This document shows, one piece after another, positions 55,436-64,000 of a DNA stretch of 64,000 nt. The translations under genes and the position numbers were made by a program. The stretch covers positions 474,801,657 to 474,865,656 of the forward strand of contig NC_081412.1 of the NCBI RefSeq assembly GCF_030272615.1. The letters are read 5' to 3'. The notes beneath the pieces are model-generated. The model saw only the letters and a list, made by a program, of their open reading frames with translations. It made no database searches and was not told the origin of the DNA. The DNA is from Cryptomeria japonica (taxonomy: Eukaryota; Streptophyta; Pinopsida; Cupressales; Cupressaceae). Numbering within the stretch: the stretch's first letter is position 1; every line of letters begins with the position of its first letter.

Positions 55436-56023
55436 TGATACGGGAGCACCAGTCTAGTTCCTACCAGTTGAGAATTTTTTAGTGGGATTGCTTGGGATCA
55501 TGGCAATTCTTTGTGTTTGAGTGCTTAATGTCATGGTTTTGGTTTTTTTTCATCTATGTGCATCATATTTTCCATGTTTGAGTTTCATGGCGATTGGATT
55601 TAATCCATGTGAGTTATGGATTCCGATATTGGCCTGGTTGATATGCTCTTATTGGTTATTCTGACAGTATGTTGAGCGAAGTTGGGTTAGGTTGCGGTTG
55701 ATCTCTGTGACTTGTGGATCATGGATGTATGTTTCTTGTGTCGTGTCTGATGTTCCCAGAGGACTGTGCATTGTTTAATGCATTGTTGTAAGCATTATTG
55801 GTATCCTAGACTGCGATCCAACATGTGACATTTGTAATTCTTCAGACTGTGCTAAGAATTGTTCTTACTGTTTATTGGATATGTATTATGCATTTCTATC
55901 GGTTGTTCTTTCTGCTATTTCTAGCATTTTGTTACTAGTTATCGAAATATTTTGCATGGTTTATGTGTTAGGCTGCAAGGATGGGCTCTCCTTCATTGGA
56001 TCTCCCTAGCTTGACTACATTAC
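55436..56023. mobile_element. 588-bp insertion of unknown class in copia 2
   Basis: AAAG occurs at 55432-55435 and 56024-56027. Removing the segment and one AAAG joins IVVGK to IDHQSRLY in frame, as expected for copia pol. The insert has no ORF, no clear terminal inverted repeat and no poly(A). It begins TGATACGGGAGC and ends CTACATTAC. It might be a solo LTR, a small non-autonomous element or filler DNA. Confidence 0.6.
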
Positions 56024-56027
56024 AAAG

Positions 56028-56252
56028 ATAGATCATCAGTCTAGATTGTATCTATTTTCTTACTTTGTTCTTGATTCTCCTTCACTTGCATTTATCACTA
56101 ACTCATATGAGGTGAATCATTTGTGGCATCAAGAGTTTGGCCACTTGAACTACTGCTACTTGTAGCCTCTCAGTCGGCATGACATGGTTATAGGTTTGCC
56201 TTCTATTAGATTTTTTGATGGAGTTTGTCAAGGATGCATTCTTCGCAAGAAT
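56028..56252 (+). pseudogene. Copia 2 GAG-pre-integrase segment
   Basis: The text IDHQSRLY, NHLWHQEFGHLNYCYL, GLPSIRFFDGVCQGCILRK carries the H-x-x-x-x-H and C-x2-C residues of the integrase zinc-binding domain. A TAG interrupts it near 56165. The solo LTR inserted at 56253 separates it from the integrase core, which resumes at 58292 with HPEEKFNKGK. Confidence 0.85.
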
Positions 56253-57369
56253 TGTTGGCATTGTGTTCTCATTGATGTCAACTAGTATAGGAGTACCTAA
56301 TGGCATGAGAGATGTATGTGTAACACTGTCAAGAAGGAGTACAAGTTTAGATATCTTTGATATCACCTTGTGTTGCAGAGCACCAGTAAGGAAAGGAAGA
56401 TGACCCCGAGAGTCATTGGTACATGGGTTAGTGACTGACTTGTGTAGATGAGATGGTAAGGTGATTAGTGTTGGTACACTATATCACCGGCAAGGAAAGG
56501 ATGTCAACTAGTAAGTGATGTGATGACATGGGGAAGTCAGATCAATCAAGTGAATGGTTGTCAACCTGCAAAGGTCATGACTAGTGTACAAGCAGGATGA
56601 TCAAGGTGTTTGAGCGGTTGTTTGTGATGAAGAGGCAGAATGTTACCTGAATCAAATCAACACTGGAGGAGAAGAATGAATAGTTATTATTCTTTAAGGT
56701 TGTAGCACAATAGGACTCCCACCTGATGAAGATGTAGTCACCATATGAAGAGATGACTGATAGTGAATGTTCCCACATAGGATCATATGTGCTTATTTGA
56801 AGAAATGTTGCACAAACATGAAAGTCAAATGGGAGTGCTACAGGATGCAAAAGGCAAGATTCCACTCCACCAGTAAGTGGAACTTATCTCTAGAAATGAA
56901 GAGCCAAGCTGGCATTTGGTCGATATGGATGCCACTTGGAGTCAAGGTGGTGAACTTGCATTTGGATAAAGATGGAATGTACACTGACATGGTAGTTGCA
57001 GGGTTGGTCGACATTAATGGAAGGTGCCACAAATCACGAGACATGTTGCAGAGCTATTTTAGGGGTTTGAGGCTCGAGGTTTGGAGGACAACTATAAGCT
57101 AGCTAAGAGTGATTGAGGAGATCTAGGTGGATGAGGGAAATAGTAGAACCAAATCTTGGTGTTTGACCAAGAGACCAGTCGATAGGGTAAAAAGAAGATC
57201 GCCAGAGATGGAAGGCATAATATAGGAGACACGTAAATGGTGGATTTGTGCAGTTCGTAGTCTGGAATATTAGATCAGACTGGATCTGATTGGATTTGGT
57301 TTCCCTCGAGGATGGTGAAGAAACCCTAACCGTCTAGAATTTGAATTGACTTTCGATGAGAAAACCAAT

Positions 57370-57377
57370 CTATAAAT
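57370..57377 (+). promoter_or_regulatory. TATA box of the solo LTR
   Basis: TATAAATA lies about 1.1 kb into the LTR, in a suitable place for the LTR promoter. It is followed by aaggcaaaag. Confidence 0.6.
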
Positions 57378-57844
57378 ATTAAGGCAAAAGACATTTTTAG
57401 GTGTTACTACTCCTGAAGAGAATAAATATATTGTGCTATTACAAAGTGACTAAGTTTTACTTCTACATGTGAGAGAAAATCAGCCAAGTGCTCAGAGAGT
57501 ATCTGAGACAAGAGGGAGAGTGAAGAGCAGAATCGGTTGTGGTTATACTGGCATAGAAAAAGTGAAGAGTGTTGAAGAGAAGGAAGACAGTGAACTGGTA
57601 GAGTTTAGCACTGGTAAAGTGTAGAGTAGTGAGGAGGAGATACTATAGAGAAGTAGAGAAGAAGAAGTGTACCGGTAGTGCTTACCGGTAGAGAAGTAGT
57701 AGGCGTGAGCAACAAGAGAAGTGAGCCTTGCAAAGAAGGTATCTCACTGGTAGAGTAAGCTATATGAAATGGATGCAAGATTTACTTGTAACAAGATAAC
57801 TACTTTTGTATTTAAACTTTGCTTTAAGAACATTGAGTTGTAGC

Positions 57845-58020
57845 TCGGTGCAGGGGTTGTACCTCCTTTGGGTTGTATCCCATAAAGTCAGAGATTGGTG
57901 CTCCTTTAGGTTGTAGCCCATAAAGTCAAGGGTTGGTGCTCCTTAGGTAGGTGCCCTAAAGTCAGGGGTTGTAGCTCCTTTGGGTTGTAGCCCATAAAGT
58001 CAGGGGTTGGTGCCCTAAAC
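57845..58020 (+). repeat. Tandem repeats of about 40-45 bp in the solo LTR
   Basis: Four to five units are built from ggggttgtagctcc, tttgggttgtagccc and ataaagtcagg, for example gttgtatcccataaagtcag and gttgtagcccataaagtcaa. One unit is shortened (gtaggtgccctaaagtcag). The block lies in the transcribed part of the LTR. Confidence 0.85.
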
Positions 58021-58291
58021 TTTGTAAAAGGGTTTTCATTGTGAGGCTAGATTAGAGCAATAGTCTCCTGTAGCATTGCTCACCGAGGTTTTTCCCATCT
58101 TGGGTTTTCCTCGTATACATAGGTGTTATGTGATGTTTCTTGTGTGATTACTCTTGTGTAGGTCCCACTACTAACAAGTAAGTCTACATAGAGTTAGATC
58201 TATTAACCGGTATGCTCACAGAGGATAACAAAAGAGAAAAGCTAGAGAGCCACTGATTCACCCCCTTTTCAGTGGTGCATTGTTTCTAACA

Positions 58292-59140
58292 AGCACCCTG
58301 AAGAAAAATTTAATAAAGGAAAAGCATGGAGAGATACACAAATTTTGGAGCTAGTACACAATGATTTGGCAGGACCATTTCCACATCCCTCTTTTAGTAG
58401 GGACAAATATGTCTTAATCATTGATTGATGATCTTTCTTGACATACCATTGTATACTTTCTCAAACAAAAGTCTAAAGTCTCTGAGTCTTTTTTAGGAGT
58501 TCAAAGCTTTTGCAGAGAAATAATTAGGGAAAACTATCAAGGTTCTACAAATCGATAATGGAAGAAATATGTCAACCGGATGTTTGAGTAGTTTTGTATC
58601 TCAGAAGGCATTGGTCTTCAACACATGGTCCCCTACACTCTACAACAAAATGGAGTTGCAGAATGTAGGAATCGGTCCTTGAAAGAAATGGCTAATTGTA
58701 TGACTCACTCTAGATCATTGGAACCTCAGTATTGGGTAGAGGCCATCAAATGTGCATGTTCTATCAAGAATCAAGTTCCTCATCGAGCTATGAAGGGGGT
58801 AACTCCTTTTCAATCTTGGACTAAATGAAAACCCACAATCAAACACTTTCAAATGTTTGGGTCTTTTGCATGGACCCACATTCCAGTAGAGAAATACAAG
58901 GCTATGGATCTGGAGAGAAAGCCTTGCATATTTGTTGGGTATCCAGATGGTGTCAAAGGCTACATGATTTTCCATCCTACCACACATGATCTTTTCATTG
59001 AGAGGAGTGTTCATTTTGTGGAAGATACTTCCAATTCTTCTTCTACCACTTCTCCATCTTTCATTCCTATGGAGACATTGCAACTTCATGATGATAGTTC
59101 TTCCAAGGATTTCAATCTTCTTGAGGTGTCTTCTTCCTCC
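58292..59140 (+). pseudogene. Copia 2 integrase core and C-terminus
   Basis: After HPEEKFNKGKAWR the text ELVHNDLAGPFPHPSFSRDK contains the first catalytic Asp (V-H-N-D). QIDNGRN has the second and PYTLQQNGVAECRNRSL, at about 58630-58680, the Glu of the D-D-E triad. HFQMFGSFAWTHIP and LERKPCIFVGYPDGVKGYMI belong to the C-terminal part. Frameshifts and stops lie near 58430-58610 and at 58826. A Ser-rich linker follows to 59145. Confidence 0.87.
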
Positions 59141-60170
59141 ACTTAAGATGGTGATGATGAGGATTCATCTTCTTCCTCTCTTAGTCATTATTTAGAGGTT
59201 GTTGATTCTCCTCTAGATTCTCCTCATTCTCTAGGTACTAGGCCTCTTTTGGCTCATTAGATATTAGAGTCAATTGGTGATTGGGTTGGTGATCCTTCAT
59301 ATGAGAGAAGAACAAGGTCACGGTTTGAACATGTTGCACATCTTTTCTTTCCTATAACTTCAGATCCATATTCCTTTCGAGAAGCTTCAGGCATCCTCAA
59401 GTGGGATGCATCTATGCAAGAGGAGTTCAATTCCTTGGAGAGGAACCATACTTGGGATTTAGTCCCTCTTCCTAAGGGAAGGAAAATTATTTGGGGCAAA
59501 TGGATCTACCGAGAAAAAATTGTTGTACATGGGCTGGTTGATAAGTATAAGGCTCTCCTAGTTGCCAAGGGATTTTCCCAAGTTCCTAGGATTGACTACT
59601 CTAAGACTTTTGCACCAGTTGCCAAGATAAATTCCATTTGACTTGTTCTTGCTATTGTTGCAGCCTATTGCTGCAAAGTTCATCAAATGGATGTGAAGAG
59701 TAATTTTCTTCAAAGTGACCTTCAGGAGGAGATATATATGGAGTAGCCACAAGGGTTCACCCAAGATACTTTGCTTGTTTTCCACCTTCAAAAGTCTCTA
59801 TATGGTCTTAAACAAGCCCCTTGATCCTGGTATGCCAAGATGGACTCCTTCCTTCTGTCAGTTGGGTTCACTCAGTGCCATTTTGATCTGAACGTGTACA
59901 TTTTGAAGTAGGATGATACTCTCACACTCCTTATTCTCTATGTTGATGACTTGTTGATCATAGGGAGTCATTCATCCCACATCAAGGTAGTCAAAAATTC
60001 CCTTCATGATCATTTCTTGATGTCTAACTTAGACCTACTCCATTACTTCTTAGGGATTAAGATCACTCATTCACCTTCTGGTATCTTCATTAGACAACCT
60101 AAGTACACTCTTGATATGATCTCTAGATTTTACATGCCTGACTGTAAGCCTACACTACCTCCATTTCTAT
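59141..60170 (+). pseudogene. Copia 2 reverse transcriptase
   Basis: The linker leads to KWDASMQEEFNSLERNHTWD and LVPLPKGRKIIWGKWIYREK, the usual copia RT start. Then come YSKTFAPVAKINSI, VHQMDVKSNFLQSDLQEEIY, with the first catalytic Asp, and KSLYGLKQAP. The active-site box Y-V-D-D is intact at 59939-59950, in ILYVDDLLIIGS. DLLHYFLGIKITHSPSGIFI and QPKYTLDMISRFYM follow. Four stops (near 59640, 59745, 59823 and 59910) break the frame. Confidence 0.92.
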
Positions 60171-60860
60171 GAGGGGTCAAAATTGAGGCTTCTTGTTCTT
60201 CACCCTTGGTGGATGCTATGTTGTATCGCCAATTGGTTGGTAGCCTCATATATCTAACTCACACGATTCCTAATATTTCATATGTTGTGGGCCTGGTCTC
60301 CAGGTTCATGTAGGAGCCACATGAGATGCATTGGAAGGCAGCTAAGTGGATTCTTCACTATGTACAGGGCACTCACAGTTATTGGATTCACTATGTATCG
60401 GTCATGGATATTAACTTGGTGGGATACATAGATTTAGATTGGGCAAGTGATTCTTAGGATTACAAGTCTACTTCAAGGTATTTCTTCTCTCTTGGTTCTA
60501 GTCTAATTTCTTGGTTGAGCTAAAAGCAATCTGCTATTGATCTTTCATCCACTGAGGATGAGTATCGAGGAGTAGTTAATGCTGCTACTGAGGCCATTTG
60601 GCTTCAGAACATTCTCACTGAGTTTGGTAAAAAATTCCTTTTGAAAGTCTATTGTCATCTTTTGTGACAACCAAAGTGCCATTATGATTTCTTGCAATCC
60701 TGTCCATCATCAGTGGAACAAGCACATTGAGATTCACATGCACTACATTCAGGAGTTGATTCATGAGCAGGTTCTTGATCTTTAGTACTGTCAGACATCA
60801 AATCAGACTACAGACATATTCACCAAAACCTTCACTAAGAGAAAGTTCATTCATTTGTGA
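60171..60860 (+). pseudogene. Copia 2 RNase H
   Basis: Typical landmarks are YRQLVGSLIYLTHTIPNIS, AAKWILHYVQGTHSYWIHY, YIDLDWASDS, with the first Asp, SLISWLS and SSTEDEYRGVVNAATEAIWL, with the Glu. Stops lie near 60178, 60312, 60457 and 60524, and a frameshift near 60640 scrambles the last part, where IDLWDN-like text is lost. The final N-I-F-T-K element is still visible in another frame near 60820 (DIFTKTFTKRKFIH). Confidence 0.88.
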
Positions 60861-61055
60861 GCTTTGGTTAGGGTGTGGCAGGTGTCCTCTTCTGGGGGAT
60901 TTCTTAGTTTTTCTTTCTTTCTCTCTATTCTAGGGGGGGCATACTCTCTTTTGTTGAGGGGGTTATTCTTTGTTGGCAAAAAAATCTATTTACATGGGCA
61001 CCTCATCAGGCTTCAGTTGTCGAGACCCATATTTTCACCCACCTAAGCTATGCTT

Positions 61056-61064
61056 AAAGGGGGG
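61056..61064 (+). promoter_or_regulatory. Copia 2 polypurine tract
   Basis: AAAGGGGGG abuts the start of the 3' LTR, the standard primer for plus-strand synthesis. Confidence 0.88.
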
Positions 61065-61513
61065 TGTTAGTGTAGGTTTTAATTTCCTTAGTTGGGTTTA
61101 TATTTTTCCTATAATCCTAGGTATTTCCTACACTTTTATTAAGCTTGCTTACGTTAAATAAAGTTAGTTTAATTAGTGAGTGGGTGATTTGAGGTGTTGA
61201 CATCCTACTAGGGAGGTGGTATTTTCTATCTTGGAAGATGCTCTTGCTATCCTTAACCCACATAGTGGCCTCACCCTATTGGTCTATTTTTCCACCTCTC
61301 CCCTCTCTCTTGCCTATATAAACTCAATACCAAGCTTGTATTTTTAATATAGATGGAGATAGTAATCTTATGCTATTTTGCCTTTGGATTACTTCATATC
61401 ATTTTTCTCTCAGTATAAGTGTTATGTTATTTATATCATTTGCATTTATAGTTGATTTGATCAATCTCTTTAAATTCAATTCTGGGTTGTAATCTATTTC
61501 TCATATTTTAAGA
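61065..61513 (+). repeat. Copia 2 3' LTR
   Basis: It starts TGTTAGTGTAGG and ends TTTTAAGA. TATATAAA lies at 61315-61322. It differs from the 5' LTR by scattered substitutions. Confidence 0.92.
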
Positions 61514-61518
61514 CCAAT
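61514..61518. other. Target-site duplication of copia 2, right (CCAAT)
   Basis: This is identical to 52676-52680. The giant-LTR sequence resumes directly after it. Confidence 0.9.
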
Positions 61519-64000
61519 CGGGATGCGGATCTAACCATACGGCTTAGGCATCTATCCATACGGGACTAGGAATATAACCATACGGGTTAGGCATCTATCA
61601 ATACGGGGCATAATGTTTCATCTATCCAATCTGGGAAAGGCATCTACCCAAACAAGGTAGGCATCTATTCATAACAATAGGATATGCTCTGCCCAAAGAC
61701 TTTAGACTCATCGGGACCATCTGGGTCTTGAGGCACTCTCTAAAGACTACACTCCCATACTAGGAATGCACTGAGGTCGCTGTCTTTAGGAGTATATAAA
61801 AATAATTATATAAACAAGCTTGAGTTTCGCCTTGGAATTCAGCCTAAATCCTCGAGAAGTCAAGCAAATCCATACGGGATTCCTTCTGAGTATGCATTGA
61901 ATTAATTTTAACCCTTCAATTAGTATTTGCACCATTTTATTATAATACCAAGGAACTTTGAGAACCAACTACTCACCCAAAACCCAATACTAATCCCCAT
62001 CCCCGAACACCTGAGTATAAGGGACATCTTCATCCCTAGACTGCCTACATACCCATTTTGGCACGGGATCAAGGTGTAAATTATGTAGTTATGGTTTCTA
62101 ACTATGGTTTAATGTCAACTTTATGGTGGCTACGCAACCCTTTCTAAGGTCAATGTCCTAGACAGCTTCTCTATGGTCGCTACCCATGATGGTATCTTCA
62201 TAGTAAGAAGGCTCAAGGTGGCATTCTGCTTGTGGCCTAATACAACTAAGTCCTATTTCTTGTAAATACATCACCCTTAATCCATTATCATCTACTGAAA
62301 TCACCAAGATAAAAAAATAAGTTCCATATCATCACACACAACCAAACCCTAATGGGCTTTTCTAAGGTTTAACTAAGTGGATGCAAATTCATTTAAAAAT
62401 TATGTTTTTAGATTATCTATCCAAAGGGGATTACCCACCCCTTGGATTTTAACTCCCAAATGACCCTTATTTCTCCCTGATGATTTAGAGGAATGATGCC
62501 ACATATGTCGTTAAGTGCAGTAATTCAACACGATGACATTACCCATAAGCATGACCTAGAGGCACCATAGATAACAAATGCTACTAAGGTTTTTGTTTCA
62601 AACTCCTCTTGTTTAGTTGTCTATCTAATAATTTAACTATGAATTCATGAAATCACAAATAAACATTACACTAAAATGACTATGAAAAAAACTATTACAT
62701 GCAAGGAATTCCTGCTTTAAATTAAACTAAGATATAAGTATTACATGCTAAACAAATTAACCACTTTGGAAATAGCATTTTCTTGAAAGAAAACTATGAT
62801 AATAATTAAAATTTGAACTAAATACATGATGGTACTAATCACTTGAAAACTATGATACTTGTAGGAGATAGCTTATGAAAATGACCATTACACTTTAAGT
62901 ATGAATCCTAATACTTGAAAAGTACTAAATTACTTGAAATAAAAAATAAATGATTAGATAGCAAGACTTTGGAAATAAATCTAACACTACTAGAGAAACC
63001 CTATTTAATAATAAGCTTGAGGTTAACCTCATTATTGATAAACCAATTCTACCACTTAGAATAACATTAATTTTACATTTAATTATTCTCTACAAATGAT
63101 AACCTTACTTTAAATAACATTCCTAATACTTCAAAGGTATTGAATTTCTTGGAAGAAAATTCAACGATCAAATAGAAAGACTTTGGAAATGAATTTCAAA
63201 ATAACCACATTACTTTTAATTATCAGAATTTGAAAATAAGATTAGAAGAGAGTCTAATTGTTTTCCAATTAACCAATATAAATAAAGCTCCTAAATAATT
63301 CCAATCAATTTACTTCTATTTTCTTTTGAACTAATGCTAAATCTTTTACAAGGTTATAAGAACATACTAACTATTCCTTCCACCTGAAGTAATCTTAACT
63401 TTATCCCAGAAATTTCAAATGTTTAGAATCTTTCTCCAATAATTTACTTCAAATTGATTCTAAATTATCATAGGATAGATTTCTTGAAACTCAATTTAAG
63501 GTAAAAAACACACGAAAACAAATTATAATTTATTCATTAAATTTGAGATTCTTGCAAGATTATATTATATCTTGTAAAAAGATTACAATCTTTGTTCCTT
63601 TTCCATTTGCTGAAAACTATTATGGTTTCCTTTTCTATTTGCTGAAAACTATTATGATTTTAATAAAATTTATTTACATCCTAATCAATACTAATACTTT
63701 TCCAAAGTAAATTATACCATTTAGATTGTATGGAGATTTAACTATGAAATTTACCTCTAAGTTTAAATGTTATTAAAATTTATTTACACTAATTACTTGC
63801 AAGGTAAATGAAACTTCTCTCTTTTTTTTTTACTATTCTTATGTTTCTTCATAGTTAGAAGGTAATTGTTTTAACTATTAATATAATTCTCTATTCTCAA
63901 ATGCCTCCTATATTCTATATCTTGAATCTATTAAGGAAACAATCAAATAATAAACTTCTCGAATAGGTGAAATCATATTGCTTGAAATACATAAAAGGGG
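61519..64000 (-). repeat. Right (5') LTR, second part, cut by the window end
   Basis: It aligns co-linearly with about 43852-46316 of the left LTR, with substitutions and small gaps throughout and roughly 88-92 percent identity by eye. The window ends before the place where the GC-rich island would begin. A local duplication of atttgctgaaaactattatg at 63605 and 63637 is absent from the left LTR. Confidence 0.9.

Larger units (their letters stand above)
56253..58291 (+). mobile_element. Solo LTR, about 2.0 kb, in copia 2
   Basis: It starts TGTTGGCATTGTG and ends TTTCTAACA, joining pol text CILRK to HPEEKF when removed. Flanking five bases are AGAAT and AGCAC, a duplication with two mismatches. 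The end, with a C-run and CTAACA, resembles the copia 1 LTR ending, so it is probably from a copia-type element. A TATA box lies at 57370-57377. No coding domains are present, which fits a solo LTR left by recombination. Confidence 0.8.
52681..61513 (+). mobile_element. Copia 2: full-length Ty1/copia element, degenerate
   Basis: LTRs of about 449 bp flank a complete gag-protease-integrase-RT-RNase H order on +, with an initiator-Met primer site and polypurine tract. A perfect 5-bp duplication, CCAAT, bounds it within the right LTR of the giant-LTR element. Two later insertions interrupt pol: 588 bp at 55436-56023 and a 2.0-kb solo LTR at 56253-58291. Without them the element would be about 6.2 kb, a normal copia size. 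Many stops and frameshifts make it inactive. Confidence 0.93.
43697..64000 (-). mobile_element. Giant-LTR, gag-only retroelement (minus strand), partial
   Basis: The left copy of the LTR runs from TGTAATAACCC at 43697 to GGGTTATTACA at 51210, the interior from 51211 to 52518, and the right copy from TGTAATAACCC at 52519 past the window end. On - the right LTR is followed by TGGTATCAAAG, an initiator-Met primer site, and the left LTR is preceded by a purine tract. This fixes the element's orientation. The interior is about 1.3 kb and holds only gag-like remnants, so the element is non-autonomous, like the LARD class but with a longer LTR. The right LTR contains a nested copia element. Confidence 0.75.

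Noticed and set aside
58292-60860. Whether the RT-bearing element is an endogenous pararetrovirus
   Set aside because: Integrase precedes RT, LTRs and target duplications are present, and the primer site is adjacent to the LTR. This is a Ty1/copia retrotransposon.

Overview
The window looks like intergenic DNA from a large, repeat-rich plant genome. I see no intact host gene, rRNA, tRNA or CRISPR array. Nearly everything recognisable is a transposable element at some stage of decay: Ty1/copia and Ty3/gypsy LTR retrotransposons primed by initiator-Met tRNA, an L1-type LINE with a plant-style APE, RT and RNase H order, and a large terminal-inverted-repeat DNA transposon. This composition fits a gymnosperm, probably a conifer. 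That assignment is inference from style, not proof.

Layout. 1-5,921: the C-terminus of a Ty3/gypsy integrase, then a roughly 1.2-kb array of stem-loop repeats, then a degenerate extra ORF of about 1,200 codons with no recognised domain. 6,360-12,055: a 5'-truncated, inactive LINE followed by a separate coiled-coil ORF remnant and a LINE-like tail. 12,056-13,922: AT-rich DNA. 13,923-27,657: a 13.7-kb DNA transposon with 26-bp terminal inverted repeats and a 4-bp CATA target duplication. It carries two convergent, spliced, mutated genes: an accessory gene on + and a DDE-type transposase on -. Between and beyond them lie a 359-bp satellite, 50-bp repeats, a 1.5-kb GA tract, a CATATG minisatellite and blocks of a GCGCGTACGCGC-like palindrome. 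27,662-36,945: a diverged second copy of the accessory gene on -, split by a copia element (32,496-36,815) that has lost most of its pol. 36,946-43,696: featureless AT-rich DNA.

43,697-64,000: a minus-strand, gag-only LTR element whose apparent LTR is about 7.5 kb and whose internal region is only 1.3 kb. Its right LTR is split by a full-length copia element (52,681-61,513) with a perfect CCAAT target duplication. That copia is itself interrupted by a 588-bp insertion and a 2.0-kb solo LTR. The giant LTR holds an unusual GC- and CpG-rich modular island at about 46,430-47,760.

The most interesting items are the 13.7-kb TIR transposon with its transposase signature and palindromic subterminal repeats, the giant-LTR element with its CpG island, and the stem-loop array behind the Ty3 integrase. 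All coding regions carry stops or frameshifts, so none is likely to make a full product. Every alignment here was done by eye; I made no database comparison.
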